Of a stretch of DNA of 64,000 bases, positions 1 to 8,489 are shown piece by piece; within the stretch, counting starts at the first letter, position 1, and each line of letters starts with the position of its first letter. The position numbers were made by a program, and so were the translations under genes. The DNA lies in assembly GCA_964446835.1 (NCBI GenBank), contig CAYUQT010000014.1:1-64000 (forward strand). Direction: 5' to 3'. The DNA comes from CAYUQT01 sp964446835. Its GTDB lineage: Bacteria > Planctomycetota > Phycisphaerae > UBA1845 > JAFGLZ01. The notes beneath the pieces are model-generated. The model saw only the letters and a list, made by a program, of their open reading frames with translations. It searched no databases and was not told the DNA's origin.

Positions 1-45
1 TCGGCTAGAGGGCCAGAAATGCTCAAGCTAACTTTGCCGACCTAG

Positions 46-91
46 AAAAAAAGAGATGGAAGATACCGCCGTGGCGAGGGTACCTTCCATC
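46..91 (-). terminator. Rho-independent terminator of the Lys-rich mini-gene
   Basis: Positions 55-67 and 79-91 form a 13-bp stem with one G-T mismatch and an 11-nt loop. On the minus strand the hairpin is followed by seven U residues (46-52). It lies about 85 bp past the stop codon of the small minus-strand gene at 176-274, in the right orientation to end its transcript. Confidence 0.8.
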
Positions 92-96
92 TTCCG

Positions 97-119
97 CCCT
101 GGGTCGCCTATACCCAGGG
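97..119. repeat. Perfect 8-bp inverted repeat
   Basis: CCCTGGGT at 97-104 and ACCCAGGG at 112-119 are perfect complements around a 7-nt loop. No U tract follows on either strand, so it is not a terminator by itself. In the mini-gene's transcript it would form a second hairpin just before the terminator, possibly a 3' stabilising structure. Confidence 0.5.
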
Positions 120-175
120 ATGCTTGCCGATCCGCACGCAAGATCACACGCTGTGTCTTGCGGGGAAGGAAAGCA

Positions 176-274
176 TCACCTGCAGCATTTCTTCTTGGCG
201 ACTTTCTTCTTTACGACCTTCTTCTTGGCGGCTGGTTTCTTCGTGGCGCTTTTCTTTGCTTTCTTCTTGGCCAT
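176..274 (-). CDS. Lys/Ala-rich 32-residue basic mini-protein
   Basis: The product is 32 residues, about half lysine, in repeated K-K/A-K-K blocks, beginning MAKKKAKK and ending KKKCCR. It resembles the basic tails of bacterial histone H1-like proteins and probably binds nucleic acid, but no folded domain is visible. The start is the ATG at 274, eight bases after a strong GGGAGG ribosome site; an in-frame ATG six bases earlier is too close to that site. The gene stands alone with its own promoter (302-329) and terminator (46-91), which argues strongly that it is real despite its size. The Cys-Cys-Arg end is unusual and could bind metal or form disulfides. Function is not known. Confidence 0.75.
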   Translation of the reverse strand: MAKKKAKKSATKKPAAKKKVVKKKVAKKKCCR

Positions 275-290
275 GTACATCACCTCCCTT

Positions 291-329
291 CTATTCGGAG
301 AATAGTAACCAAGCGTCCAGATTTGTCAA
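291..329 (-). promoter_or_regulatory. Sigma-70-like promoter with overlapping palindrome
   Basis: Read on the minus strand there is a perfect TTGACA -35 box (324-329), a 16-bp spacer and a TACTAT -10 box (302-307), placing the transcript start near 295, about 20 bases before the mini-gene start. A perfect inverted repeat, CTATTC-GGA-GAATAG (291-305), overlaps the -10 box and start site. It could be an operator or a 5' hairpin. Confidence 0.7.
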
Positions 330-422
330 AGCATTTTTCCGCAATACCGAGCCTTTCGATGGTTCGCTCGAATCAAACGACTATTTGCATATCGACACAT
401 CAGCCGAACCTGATTAAGGATT

Positions 423-1433
423 TCACTCACACCACGAACCGTTTTCGTGCTCGAAACAACAGCTTTCAGGCCGTGTTTCCTTGGGTTTTTGTGCCATCAG
501 ATAAACGGCGCTGGCCAGAATGTCGCTGCGCGGATGTCGCATGAGAACGAGATCGACGTACTTGATCGGCCACAACAACCAGCCCCAAAAACTTCTTGCG
601 ACGCCCCACAATCGTGGGCATCCCAGCGAACTCACCATCGCGAAAAATTCCATGAGCGTCCGTCCGAACACCGTTGCAGGTCCCGCGGTTGGTCCCGACT
701 CAACAACGTCCAGACTGCTGAACAGACGCCCCAATCCCTGTACGGTCCACCGCGTACAGTCGAAGGGCTCCATTCGCGGTTGAAGCATCGGGACGGTCAC
801 ATACAACCAGCCCCCGGGCGCCAACACCCGCTGAACTTCGGTCGCAAAGAAGACCGGGTCCGCGAGGTAGTACATCATCGCCGATGCAATAACCGCATCG
901 ACCGATCCCGTCCGAATCGGCCATGGGTTACCGGCGTCGGCCACGAGATCGACGAGATCAAATTCCGGTGAGACGTCCCAATGAACGGTTCGCTTCAGGA
1001 TGGCGGGACTCAGGTGTCGCAGGGGGGCAGAGAGCCTCGCCCCGCTGCCGACGTTCAGAATCGGACGCTGGCTGCCGGCCTGCCGAAGCTCACGATTGAG
1101 TCGCTTCATGCAGCGGTCAGTTGCCAGGTCCAGTCCGAAGGTTGGCGGGGTCATCAGTCGCCGGGCGACCTCGGACAACCCTCCACGCGACAACTGCAGC
1201 CGTTCACCCGAGGTTCTCTGCTCGGAAAGCCCACGGGCGGTAAACAGGGGTACACCGCGAACCCCACGGGGCCAATCCGTCTCGCAGAAACGACAGCGAA
1301 CGTGGCCGCTCAGCAGATCGAGTGATCCGTGACAATGGGGGCATGCCAGAAGCGATCCCAGTGGGGACCCACAACAGGAATCGCGATCGGCTTCGTATTC
1401 GACAGGTGAGACAACGACGCATTCGCTACTCAT
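423..1433 (-). CDS. Zinc-ribbon SAM-dependent methyltransferase
   Basis: A 336-residue class I methyltransferase. Near the N-terminus CPHC and CRFC pairs (about residues 29-52) form a zinc ribbon like those of Trm112-type and methyltransferase-linked ribbons. The SAM motif ILNVGSG follows near residue 125, then a DLVADAGN acidic segment, SVDAVIAS, and an LAPGGWLYVTVP strand typical of methyltransferase type 11 domains. The frame stays open far upstream, but the ATG at 1433 is chosen because it gives the family-like N-terminus and leaves room for a promoter shared with the divergent gene at 1544. The substrate is unknown; similar proteins often sit in polysaccharide or lipid modification pathways. 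Confidence 0.8.
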   Translation of the reverse strand: MSSECVVVSPVEYEADRDSCCGSPLGSLLACPHCHGSLDLLSGHVRCRFCETDWPRGVRGVPLFTARGLSEQRTSGERLQLSRGGLSEVARRLMTPPTFGLDLATDRCMKRLNRELRQAGSQRPILNVGSGARLSAPLRHLSPAILKRTVHWDVSPEFDLVDLVADAGNPWPIRTGSVDAVIASAMMYYLADPVFFATEVQRVLAPGGWLYVTVPMLQPRMEPFDCTRWTVQGLGRLFSSLDVVESGPTAGPATVFGRTLMEFFAMVSSLGCPRLWGVARSFWGWLLWPIKYVDLVLMRHPRSDILASAVYLMAQKPKETRPESCCFEHENGSWCE

Positions 1434-1543
1434 GATCAACCCTATAGTATTATCGGAACATGGGGGCGGGAGGTTGAATCGCCCCCGCGTTCGGATCGAT
1501 GCGATCTTGCCACGAGGGGGGCGAGTGCGATAGGGTTCGACAC

Positions 1544-2200
1544 ATGCAGCTCGTGATCGAATTGGACGGTCCCGTCGTCGATGTGCAACGCCGCCACTTC
1601 CAGGCGCACCGCCTGGCGCAGCAGGAAATAGGGCTGGCAGCCCGGTTGCCCGATGAGTTCTGGCGACTCTATCGCAAGGAAGCCCCGCTGATTGAGATCG
1701 TCCGCCCACACCGGACCGGACTCCTGGAGGTCTATCAGAAACGGTTTGCAGAATTGCGAGTCTCCGGCGAACTGTGGTCGTTGGACACCCCTCAATCCGA
1801 CGCCGCCTCCGCTCTCTCCGAGCTAAACACCATGGGGCCATGCAGCCTGGTCGTGCTCGGCCACGATCGTCAGGCGGCCCAGGAACTGCTCGATCGCCAC
1901 GAACTCTGGCGATTCTTCCGAACCATGCGAATGCTCTCCCAGGATCTGTCGATGAGAATATCGCAGTTGAAGGACCTGGCCGCCGGAGGTGGACAGACTC
2001 TCGCGGCACTGTCGAGTGACGTGGTCACACGATCGGCGCGAGAAGCCGGGTTGATCGTTGCAGGGGTGTCCAACGGTCCCTGCACGCCGTTGCGACTGAC
2101 ACGAAACGGAGCCGATCTGGTGGTCCGGAATCTGTCGGAACTCGTCGCCGTCATCCGAGAACCCACGCCGGATCTGCTCCGAGCCGGATTCACAGGATAG
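1544..2200 (+). CDS. HAD-like hydrolase with altered nucleophile motif
   Basis: A 218-residue protein with the layout of a haloacid-dehalogenase phosphatase: an N-terminal motif I region, a helical cap (about residues 15-70), and a late SSDVVTRSAREAG segment that matches the place of the usual GDSxxD...AAxxAG motif. Motif I reads IELDGPVVD where active enzymes have DxDG, so the nucleophilic aspartate is glutamate. This suggests a non-catalytic or changed role. The start is the ATG at 1544; the frame opens 45 bases earlier but the domain begins here. It is divergent from the methyltransferase and 101 bases upstream of the lipoprotein hydrolase. Confidence 0.6.
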   Translation: MQLVIELDGPVVDVQRRHFQAHRLAQQEIGLAARLPDEFWRLYRKEAPLIEIVRPHRTGLLEVYQKRFAELRVSGELWSLDTPQSDAASALSELNTMGPCSLVVLGHDRQAAQELLDRHELWRFFRTMRMLSQDLSMRISQLKDLAAGGGQTLAALSSDVVTRSAREAGLIVAGVSNGPCTPLRLTRNGADLVVRNLSELVAVIREPTPDLLRAGFTG

Positions 2201-2301
2201 CCCGGGCGGTGGTATATGGACTTGACCGGAGCCGTGTCGGGGGTACACTTCAGCCACGGACGCTTCATGCCGAGAAGTGTGCTTTCAGGGAGTCTTCGCG
2301 A

Positions 2302-3129
2302 GTGGGCAACCGTATAAGCAATCGGGTCGTTGTGATCTTCGCCTCCTTCGCGTGTGTCTGGATCTGCGGATGCGGCGGCTCGGCGGGCCTCTTCGTCGCA
2401 CCGGGCGATGAGCACGGCAAGACCTATTATCTCGACGGGGCAGGCAACTGGGGCTTCGGATTGGCCGACGTGCCTGCGGGTCTCAAGAATGCCGGCTATC
2501 AGGGCAATGTCGAGGCCTACGTCTGGACCAGCTCCTTCAATCCGGCCGTCGATCAGGTCAACCTGCCGATGAACAAACTTCGGGCGGCGATTCTCACCGC
2601 CAAGATCGAGGACTACCTCCGGCAGTATCCCAATAACGATGTCAATCTGATCGCCCTGTCGGCCGGAACGGGGATCGCCGTCTGGGCCGTCGAAGGACTC
2701 AAACCCCCCAACAAGGTCAACAACCTCATCCTCTTGGGCTCCAGCCTGAGTGAAAACTATGACATCCGAAAGGCCCTGCCCAACCTGAAGGGCAAGGTGT
2801 ATGTCTACTACTCCTCCCACGACGAAGTGCTCAACGGGGTCGTCAGGACCATCGGAACCGTGGATCGCGGCGGCACCGAATCGGCCGGGCTGGGGGGGCT
2901 TCATCCGCCCGGAGGGGGCGCCGGCAAGATCGTGAATGTCGGATGGCGCATCGAGTACGAAACCTATGGCTGGACGGGCAGCCATACCGATGCGACCAGT
3001 GAACCGTTCGTGAGGCGATACCTCTCCAAACACATCCTGTCGAGTGGATCAGGCAAGATCGCACCATCCTCAAGCCGTTCCGCCACCACGCAGACCGCGG
3101 GGCGGCAGTCCAATTGGACGGGTCGTTGA
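2302..3129 (+). CDS. Alpha/beta-hydrolase-like lipoprotein (copy 1)
   Basis: A 275-residue exported protein. The N-terminus is a short basic stretch, a hydrophobic segment and a Cys (ICGC) fitting a lipoprotein signal. The body contains YYLDGAGNWGFG, NLIALSAGTG in the place of a nucleophile elbow (GxSxG-like), a LKGKVYVYYSSHDEVL segment matching the acid region, and a WTGSHT histidine segment, so a serine-hydrolase fold is likely. The start is taken as the GTG at 2302, preceded by AGGGAG; the frame is open upstream without a better start. A clear paralogue lies at 40500-41882 and shares most of these motifs. The 3' end overlaps the next gene, so co-transcription with trpF is likely. Confidence 0.7.
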   Translation: MGNRISNRVVVIFASFACVWICGCGGSAGLFVAPGDEHGKTYYLDGAGNWGFGLADVPAGLKNAGYQGNVEAYVWTSSFNPAVDQVNLPMNKLRAAILTAKIEDYLRQYPNNDVNLIALSAGTGIAVWAVEGLKPPNKVNNLILLGSSLSENYDIRKALPNLKGKVYVYYSSHDEVLNGVVRTIGTVDRGGTESAGLGGLHPPGGGAGKIVNVGWRIEYETYGWTGSHTDATSEPFVRRYLSKHILSSGSGKIAPSSSRSATTQTAGRQSNWTGR

Positions 3130-3806
3130 TAGTGGATTCGGTTTGGGTCAAGATCTGCGGCATCACCTCGGTCCAAGACGCATTCCTGGCCGTCGAAGCC
3201 GGTGCGGATGCTGTGGGTGTCAACACGGTGGCCGGTCCTAGGCGGTTGGATGCGCCGACGGCACTTGGCATCGCTCGCGAAATCACCGGAAAGGCATGTT
3301 GTTTCGTATTGGGCCAGGTCGAAAATGATCAACTTTCGCCGGCGGCCGATGCCGTCCTGAAAGAGAGCGGGTGTCGATGGGTCCAGTTGTACGGCGATGT
3401 TACGCCGACGGCGATCATCGGCCAGGTTGAGGCCGGGCGACTGCCGGTCCCGGTGGTTCGCGTGGCCGATGCGGGCTTCGCCGACAGCTTCAGCCGGCTT
3501 CTGGAAGCCTGCGGAGATTGTCGCCCCACCGCCGTCGTCGTCGACGCCTACCACCCTGAGAAGCTCGGTGGTGCCGGTGTCCCATTTCGATGGTCCTGGC
3601 TTGTCGAGGCTCACGTTCGGGGAGAACTGAGCAAATGGCCTCCTATAATGCTGGCGGGAGGGTTGACACCTGAAAACGTCGCAGAAGCAGTGCGAGAGGT
3701 CCATCCATGGGCCGTCGACGTCTGCTCGGGTGTGGAGTCCGATGTCGGCAAGAAGGACCCCGCCAGGATGGTCAGTTTCGTCCGGAGCGCCTTGTCGGTG
3801 CCGTAG
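3114..3806 (+). CDS. trpF: Phosphoribosylanthranilate isomerase
   Basis: TrpF catalyses the third step of tryptophan synthesis, an Amadori rearrangement of N-(5-phosphoribosyl)anthranilate in the cytoplasm. The sequence shows the N-terminal KICGIT with the catalytic Cys, ADAVGVN in place of the usual ADxxGF, QLYGD (normally QLHGD), VVVDAY, and the C-terminal phosphate-binding AGGLTPENV followed by VDVCSGVE, which family members have as DVSSGVE. Length is normal at about 230 residues. The start is uncertain: TTG at 3114 overlaps the upstream gene by 16 bases, while GTG at 3132 would begin only four residues before KICGIT and match the family better. No other trp gene is nearby. Confidence 0.9.
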   Translation: MDGSLIVDSVWVKICGITSVQDAFLAVEAGADAVGVNTVAGPRRLDAPTALGIAREITGKACCFVLGQVENDQLSPAADAVLKESGCRWVQLYGDVTPTAIIGQVEAGRLPVPVVRVADAGFADSFSRLLEACGDCRPTAVVVDAYHPEKLGGAGVPFRWSWLVEAHVRGELSKWPPIMLAGGLTPENVAEAVREVHPWAVDVCSGVESDVGKKDPARMVSFVRSALSVP

Positions 3807-4094
3807 CTGCCTCCTGTCATTCGCCGGACCTCGACCGGTTCCCAGCGAATGCTGCTTTGACTCTGGGGCATCCCATTCTTGACGCCCAGACGAAAACCAG
3901 TCATGCTGGAGGTTCTGAGTGGCGAGCCTCTGTTATTGCCGGAAGGCACACACGTGGGCCATCATCGGCATCCTGTGGAGCAGGCTTTTTGCGGAAGTGA
4001 TTGCCGCTTCGAATACATGGCTTGGGTTACAGGGAGGGTTTAACCGATAAGAGGTTAGCGGCGGTCATCGTCTGTCCACGCCAAGGAGCGCGCT

Positions 4095-6656
4095 ATGGAA
4101 GGTATTCGCACTTTTACGGTCGTCCCTGCCTTGCCCAAACCCCTGGGGCGTTTGAGGGAATTGGCGTACAACCTTTGGTGGGGCTGGAACCCCGACGGCT
4201 TCGACCTCTTTAGGCGGTTGGATGTCGATCTCTGGGAACAGGTCGAACACAATCCCGTTCGACTGCTCAGCTCAATCAGCCAGGCCCGACTGGAACAGGC
4301 GGCCAAAGACCGCGCCTATCTGGCACAGCTCGATCGCGTGCTGGACTCCCTTTATGTTTACATGAGTCAGCGAACGTGGTTCGACGAGAACCACAAGGAC
4401 CACCCCGAAGGGACCATCGCCTATTTCAGCATGGAATTTGGGCTTCATGAATCTCTGCCCATCTATGCCGGTGGTCTGGGCGTCCTGGCCGGCGATCATC
4501 TCAAGAGTGCCAGCGATCTGGGACTCCCCGTCGTGGGTGTCGGGCTCCTGTATCGTCAGGGCTATTTCCACCAATACCTCACGAGCGACGGTTGGCAGTT
4601 GGAAGACTATCCGCACTATGAGTTCCATCAGTTCCCGATCATGCCGCAGCGCAACCCGCAGGGCGAACCCGTTCGCGTGAAGCTCGAGCTTCGCGGCCGG
4701 ACAGTTGTTGTACAAGTGTGGCGCTGCCAGGTCGGCCGCGTGACGCTCTACCTCCTGGATACCGACGTACCGGAGAACCGCGCAGAAGATCGCCAGATCA
4801 CAGGGCAACTCTACGGCGGCGACCGCGAAATGCGGATCCGCCAGGAGGTTGTCCTGGGCGTTGGGGGCATTCGCGCCCTCGATGCAATGGGTATTGAACC
4901 CGCTGTCTGCCACATGAACGAAGGGCACTCCGCCTTCCTCGCGATCGAACGGATCGTGATGTTCATGGAGAAGAAGGGACTGTCCTTCCCCGAGGCACGA
5001 GAGGTCGTCAGCGCGACGAACGTCTTCACGACGCACACGCCTGTGCCCGCGGGCATTGACACCTTCGCCCCGCACCTCGTCGACACTTACATGGGACACT
5101 ACGCGGGAAGAATGGGCATCAGCCGCCAGGAATTCATGGGGATCGGGCGGGTCGATCCCAACAACACCAACGAGCCCTATTGCATGGCCATCCTCGCGTT
5201 GCGACTGGCCGGTGGGGTCAACGGTGTCAGCAAGATTCACGGGGGCGTCAGTCGCGACATGTGGCGACGAGTATGGCCGGGTGTCCCGACCAACGAGGTT
5301 CCCATCGGCGCCATCACGAACGGCGTTCACGTTCGGAGCTGGTTGTCGCTGGACATGGCCCAGTTGTTCGATCGGTATCTGGGGCCCGACTGGGCCGAAG
5401 ACCCGGTCGATAAGGAAGTCTGGAAGCGGGTCGACGAAATCCCCGACGCCGAGCTGTGGCGAACCCACGAGCGTCGCCGGGAGCGGCTTGTTGCCGTTAC
5501 CCGTCATATGCTTCGCGAACAGTATCGCCGCCGCGGCGCTCCGCCCATCGAACTGAAGTTCGCTGAAGAAGTACTCGACCCCGACGCCTTGACCATCGGC
5601 TTCGCACGGCGGTTCGCCCCCTACAAGAGGGCGACGCTCGTCTTCCGCGATGTCGAGCGGTTGACGCGGATGCTCACCGATCCGAACCGCCCCGTCCAGC
5701 TCATCTTCGCCGGCAAGGCGCATCCCAACGACAATCTCGGCAAAGAGCTGATCAAGCAGGTCGTGCAGATCGCTCGCCGGCCCGAACTACGTCGAAAGGT
5801 TGTCTTCATCGAGAACTACAACATCGGTTTCGCTCGATATCTGGTCTCGGGCGTCGATGTCTGGCTGAACACGCCCACACCGCTTCACGAGGCCAGCGGA
5901 ACCAGCGGCATGAAGTCGCCTCCCAACGGTGGGATCAATTTCTCAACCATGGATGGGTGGTGGCCTGAGGCTTATGACGGGGCCAACGGCTGGTCCATCG
6001 GCGACGGACGCGCCTATCCCGATCAGGGGTACCAGGACCACGTCGAGGCAGAAAGCCTCTACGATCTGCTCGATAAGGAAGTGATTCCCCTCTTCTACGA
6101 TCGGACGGCCGACGGTCTGCCGCGACGCTGGCTGGCCAGGATGAAGGAAAGCATGAAGAGCATCCCGCCGGTCTTCAACACCAACCGGATGCTTGTGGAT
6201 TACGCCGAGCAGTTCTACATCCCATCAATGCAACGATGGAGTCATCTTACCGCCGACACATTCACGGCCGCCAAACGACTGTCCCAGTGGCGCGACAGCA
6301 TGGGCAAACGGTGGTCGCAGGTTCGGATCATGGGCGTTCAGGCGGCCAGCGAAGGTGAGGAACTCTCTGTCGGCACCAAGCTCGAAGTCCAGGCGAGAGT
6401 TCATCTCGGGGCGGTCAACCCCGAGGAGGTCGCCGTCGAGTTGTACTATGGGCCCATCGATCCGCATGGGCAGATATCCGACGGGCTCTCCGAACCGATG
6501 GAGTGTCAGGGACAGACCACCACCGACGGGACATGGCGATACGTCGGCGCATTGCCCTGTACACGAAGCGGGCAGCACGGTTACGCGGTCAGAATCGTTC
6601 CCAAGAACCCCGATCTGCCCAACCGATACGTGTCAGGTCTGATCATGTGGGGTTGA
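4095..6656 (+). CDS. glgP: Alpha-glucan phosphorylase
   Basis: An 853-residue GT35 phosphorylase of the shorter bacterial and archaeal type, with the N-terminal DUF3417 region (LRELAYNLWWGWNP). It releases glucose 1-phosphate from glycogen or maltodextrin. Visible signatures are AYFSMEFGLHESLPIYAGGLGVLAGDH (split here as AYFSMEFGL and IYAGGLGVLAGDH), NEGHSAF, FTTHTPVPAG, the FARRFAPYKRA motif, and EASGTSGMKSPPNGG, which surrounds the pyridoxal-phosphate site. A beta-sandwich-like tail follows after residue 740. AAGGAG precedes the ATG at good spacing. The 288-bp upstream gap holds no gene. The gene appears monocistronic. Confidence 0.95.
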   Translation: MEGIRTFTVVPALPKPLGRLRELAYNLWWGWNPDGFDLFRRLDVDLWEQVEHNPVRLLSSISQARLEQAAKDRAYLAQLDRVLDSLYVYMSQRTWFDENHKDHPEGTIAYFSMEFGLHESLPIYAGGLGVLAGDHLKSASDLGLPVVGVGLLYRQGYFHQYLTSDGWQLEDYPHYEFHQFPIMPQRNPQGEPVRVKLELRGRTVVVQVWRCQVGRVTLYLLDTDVPENRAEDRQITGQLYGGDREMRIRQEVVLGVGGIRALDAMGIEPAVCHMNEGHSAFLAIERIVMFMEKKGLSFPEAREVVSATNVFTTHTPVPAGIDTFAPHLVDTYMGHYAGRMGISRQEFMGIGRVDPNNTNEPYCMAILALRLAGGVNGVSKIHGGVSRDMWRRVWPGVPTNEVPIGAITNGVHVRSWLSLDMAQLFDRYLGPDWAEDPVDKEVWKRVDEIPDAELWRTHERRRERLVAVTRHMLREQYRRRGAPPIELKFAEEVLDPDALTIGFARRFAPYKRATLVFRDVERLTRMLTDPNRPVQLIFAGKAHPNDNLGKELIKQVVQIARRPELRRKVVFIENYNIGFARYLVSGVDVWLNTPTPLHEASGTSGMKSPPNGGINFSTMDGWWPEAYDGANGWSIGDGRAYPDQGYQDHVEAESLYDLLDKEVIPLFYDRTADGLPRRWLARMKESMKSIPPVFNTNRMLVDYAEQFYIPSMQRWSHLTADTFTAAKRLSQWRDSMGKRWSQVRIMGVQAASEGEELSVGTKLEVQARVHLGAVNPEEVAVELYYGPIDPHGQISDGLSEPMECQGQTTTDGTWRYVGALPCTRSGQHGYAVRIVPKNPDLPNRYVSGLIMWG

Positions 6657-6744
6657 AACCGGCAGGGGCATCGAGCCGGGCTGTCCTTCGGTCCACACAG
6701 GCCGGAGAGCGTCCCGGTGCGGCCCTATCACTGCAAGGCAGCCC

Positions 6745-6771
6745 GGGCGGCATCGCACAGTGATACCGCCC
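6745..6771. repeat. Hairpin upstream of the GNAT gene
   Basis: GGGCGG (6745-6750) pairs with CCGCCC (6766-6771), and the stem continues inward with one mismatch. It sits 30 bases before the acetyltransferase start. There is no U tract, so it may be a leader structure or an inefficient terminator for the phosphorylase transcript. Confidence 0.3.
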
Positions 6772-6801
6772 TGCCCATCACAACACTGAGAGCCCACGGT
6801 C

Positions 6802-7362
6802 ATGGAAAACATCTCGCTTTCAATGATTCGGGCAGACCTCAATCACATACCGGAATACGCACTGCCCGACGGCTACTCGATCCGCCTGTTTCGGCCGGAC
6901 GATCCGTTGAATTGGATCGAAATTGTGCGGTCCGGTGAGCACTATATCAACATCGGCGACGACATGTTCGAGAAGGAGTTCGCACAGGACATGCCGTCCG
7001 TTCAGACCGGCATGTACTTCCTGGTTGAGCCGGGCGGCAAAGAGATCGGTACCTCGACGATCTGGCCGGCCCCGAACCTCAAGTCAGACGGACTGGACTA
7101 CGGGCGACTCCACTGGGTGGCGATTCGTCCGGAGTTTCAGGGACGGGGATTGTGCAAGCCGCTGCTGGCGTTTGTCCTTCGACACATGGCGCAACGATAC
7201 AATCGATCGGTCCTCGGCACGTCCTCACGTCGGACTGTGGCCCTTAAGTGCTATCTCGACTTTGATTACGTTCCCGACATGACCTTCCCACGCGCCCAGG
7301 AGGGCTGGTCGCAGGTCAAGTCCGTGATGAGCCATCCCGTCCTGGCCTCCTTGACCGTCTGA
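6802..7362 (+). CDS. GNAT-family N-acetyltransferase
   Basis: A 186-residue acetyltransferase of the GNAT fold. Motif A is clear at about residues 108-128: LHWVAIRPEFQGRGL, where the R-x-x-G-x-G/A type loop binds the acetyl-CoA pyrophosphate. The N-terminal part (YSIRLFRPDD) is the usual first strand, and a C-terminal YLDFDYVPD segment matches the typical GF-x-P end. The acceptor substrate cannot be told from sequence. It begins after a 145-base gap downstream of the phosphorylase and is not obviously in an operon with it. Confidence 0.75.
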   Translation: MENISLSMIRADLNHIPEYALPDGYSIRLFRPDDPLNWIEIVRSGEHYINIGDDMFEKEFAQDMPSVQTGMYFLVEPGGKEIGTSTIWPAPNLKSDGLDYGRLHWVAIRPEFQGRGLCKPLLAFVLRHMAQRYNRSVLGTSSRRTVALKCYLDFDYVPDMTFPRAQEGWSQVKSVMSHPVLASLTV

Positions 7363-7680
7363 CACACCGGGGGACCCCGTCCACGCCGCAAACAGACGTG
7401 TCCACCCATCCTCGCGTACCACCTGCACATCGGACGGGCACTCGCCCATCGTCCGTCGCCTGCATTGATCTTCTGACCCGAGATGGCGAGAATGGCTCCT
7501 GGAAGAATCGGCTTCGGGTGCCGAGAATAGGACGGTTCGCGACAGAGTCGTGTCGCGGCCGCTGCACGAAAGCCCCACGATGATCGGAGGTCGTCGGCCT
7601 CAAACCACGGCAATTCGGCGGGGGGTGTTCCGCGAGGAACTCTCAGTGGCTCAGACGACTCCGCCCAAGGCGTTTTCCTT
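7363..7680. other. Intergenic region without a supported gene
   Basis: This 318-bp stretch between the acetyltransferase and the PHP gene has only short frames with no ribosome site. A small GTTCC-GCGA-GGAAC hairpin lies near 7627-7640, roughly 40 bases before the next start codon. I see no clear promoter. Confidence 0.5.
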
Positions 7681-8460
7681 ATGACGTTTGACGATTATCA
7701 CGCACATACAAACCTGAGCTATTGCTGTAACACCAGTCTGACGCTCGAAGACTACCGGTTGGCACTTCGGCGCCACGGCCACCTCCGCACCGCGACGATT
7801 ACGGATCATGGTTTTGCCATCTACTTCCCCAAGGAAATGGCGTGGTCGTGGGCGTTCATGCTCGATCCCTCCATCTTCGACCAGCACATGCGATGGGGCA
7901 ACGAGCGACTGCTGCCTCATCTGGACGCAATCGACGCCCATCGCGCCGAGGGCCTTCTTGCGGGCATCGAAGTCGAAATGATGAAGGATGGGCGACTGAC
8001 CTTCGACCCGACCCTCCGTCCTCGTCTCGACGTCATCATCGGCAGCATCCACTGGCTGCCGGTCGGCCGATCGGCCGGCAGTCCCTGGAACGAGATCATG
8101 AAGGTCTGGCGCTCCCATACCCAGCAGCTTATCGGTTCGGGGATTGATGTGCTGGGGCATCCGCTGCGATGGCTCTCCGTCCAGATCGATCATGTGCCGG
8201 CGGACGTCATCGGCTGGGTCGTGGAAGAGGCACGACGAAGCGGCGTGGCCATCGAGATCAACCAGCACTATGTGCTGGATACCGATGCCGAACTCCTCGC
8301 CGAGGTGGCGCGAACCCGCGCGCCGGTCACGCTCGTCACCGACGCCCATGAGTCCGACGAGATCGGGCGGTTCGACTACCACGTGGGATTGCTGAAAGAT
8401 CAGGGGTTGACGTTGGACGACCTGACGCTGTGGAAGCCGTCGCGACGTGCGTTGCCCTGA
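7681..8460 (+). CDS. PHP-domain metal-dependent phosphoesterase
   Basis: A 259-residue member of the PHP superfamily (histidinol-phosphatase-like and polymerase-associated phosphoesterases). The four metal-binding motifs are all present: DYHAHTNLS (HxH) at the N-terminus, ITDHG, GIEVE followed by GSIHW, LGHP with EIN, and DAHE near the C-terminus. It should hydrolyse a small phosphate ester with a two- or three-metal centre. Whether it is a true histidinol phosphatase (HisK/HisJ type) cannot be decided; no other his gene is near. The next gene starts 29 bases downstream on the same strand, so the two may be co-transcribed. Confidence 0.8.
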   Translation: MTFDDYHAHTNLSYCCNTSLTLEDYRLALRRHGHLRTATITDHGFAIYFPKEMAWSWAFMLDPSIFDQHMRWGNERLLPHLDAIDAHRAEGLLAGIEVEMMKDGRLTFDPTLRPRLDVIIGSIHWLPVGRSAGSPWNEIMKVWRSHTQQLIGSGIDVLGHPLRWLSVQIDHVPADVIGWVVEEARRSGVAIEINQHYVLDTDAELLAEVARTRAPVTLVTDAHESDEIGRFDYHVGLLKDQGLTLDDLTLWKPSRRALP

Positions 8461-8489
8461 CGAACCTGACATCTTACGATACTCGCACT

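Noticed and set aside
1434..1455. T7-like promoter string near ATACTATAGGG
   Set aside because: Only the ends resemble the phage promoter; the central part is missing and no phage genes are present.
1434..2009. Upstream extension of the methyltransferase frame to 2009
   Set aside because: The extra 192 codons lie antisense to the HAD-like gene and show no homology-like pattern; the ATG at 1433 gives the expected N-terminus.
4272..5723. A 483-codon minus-strand frame
   Set aside because: Antisense to glgP, which is unmistakable.
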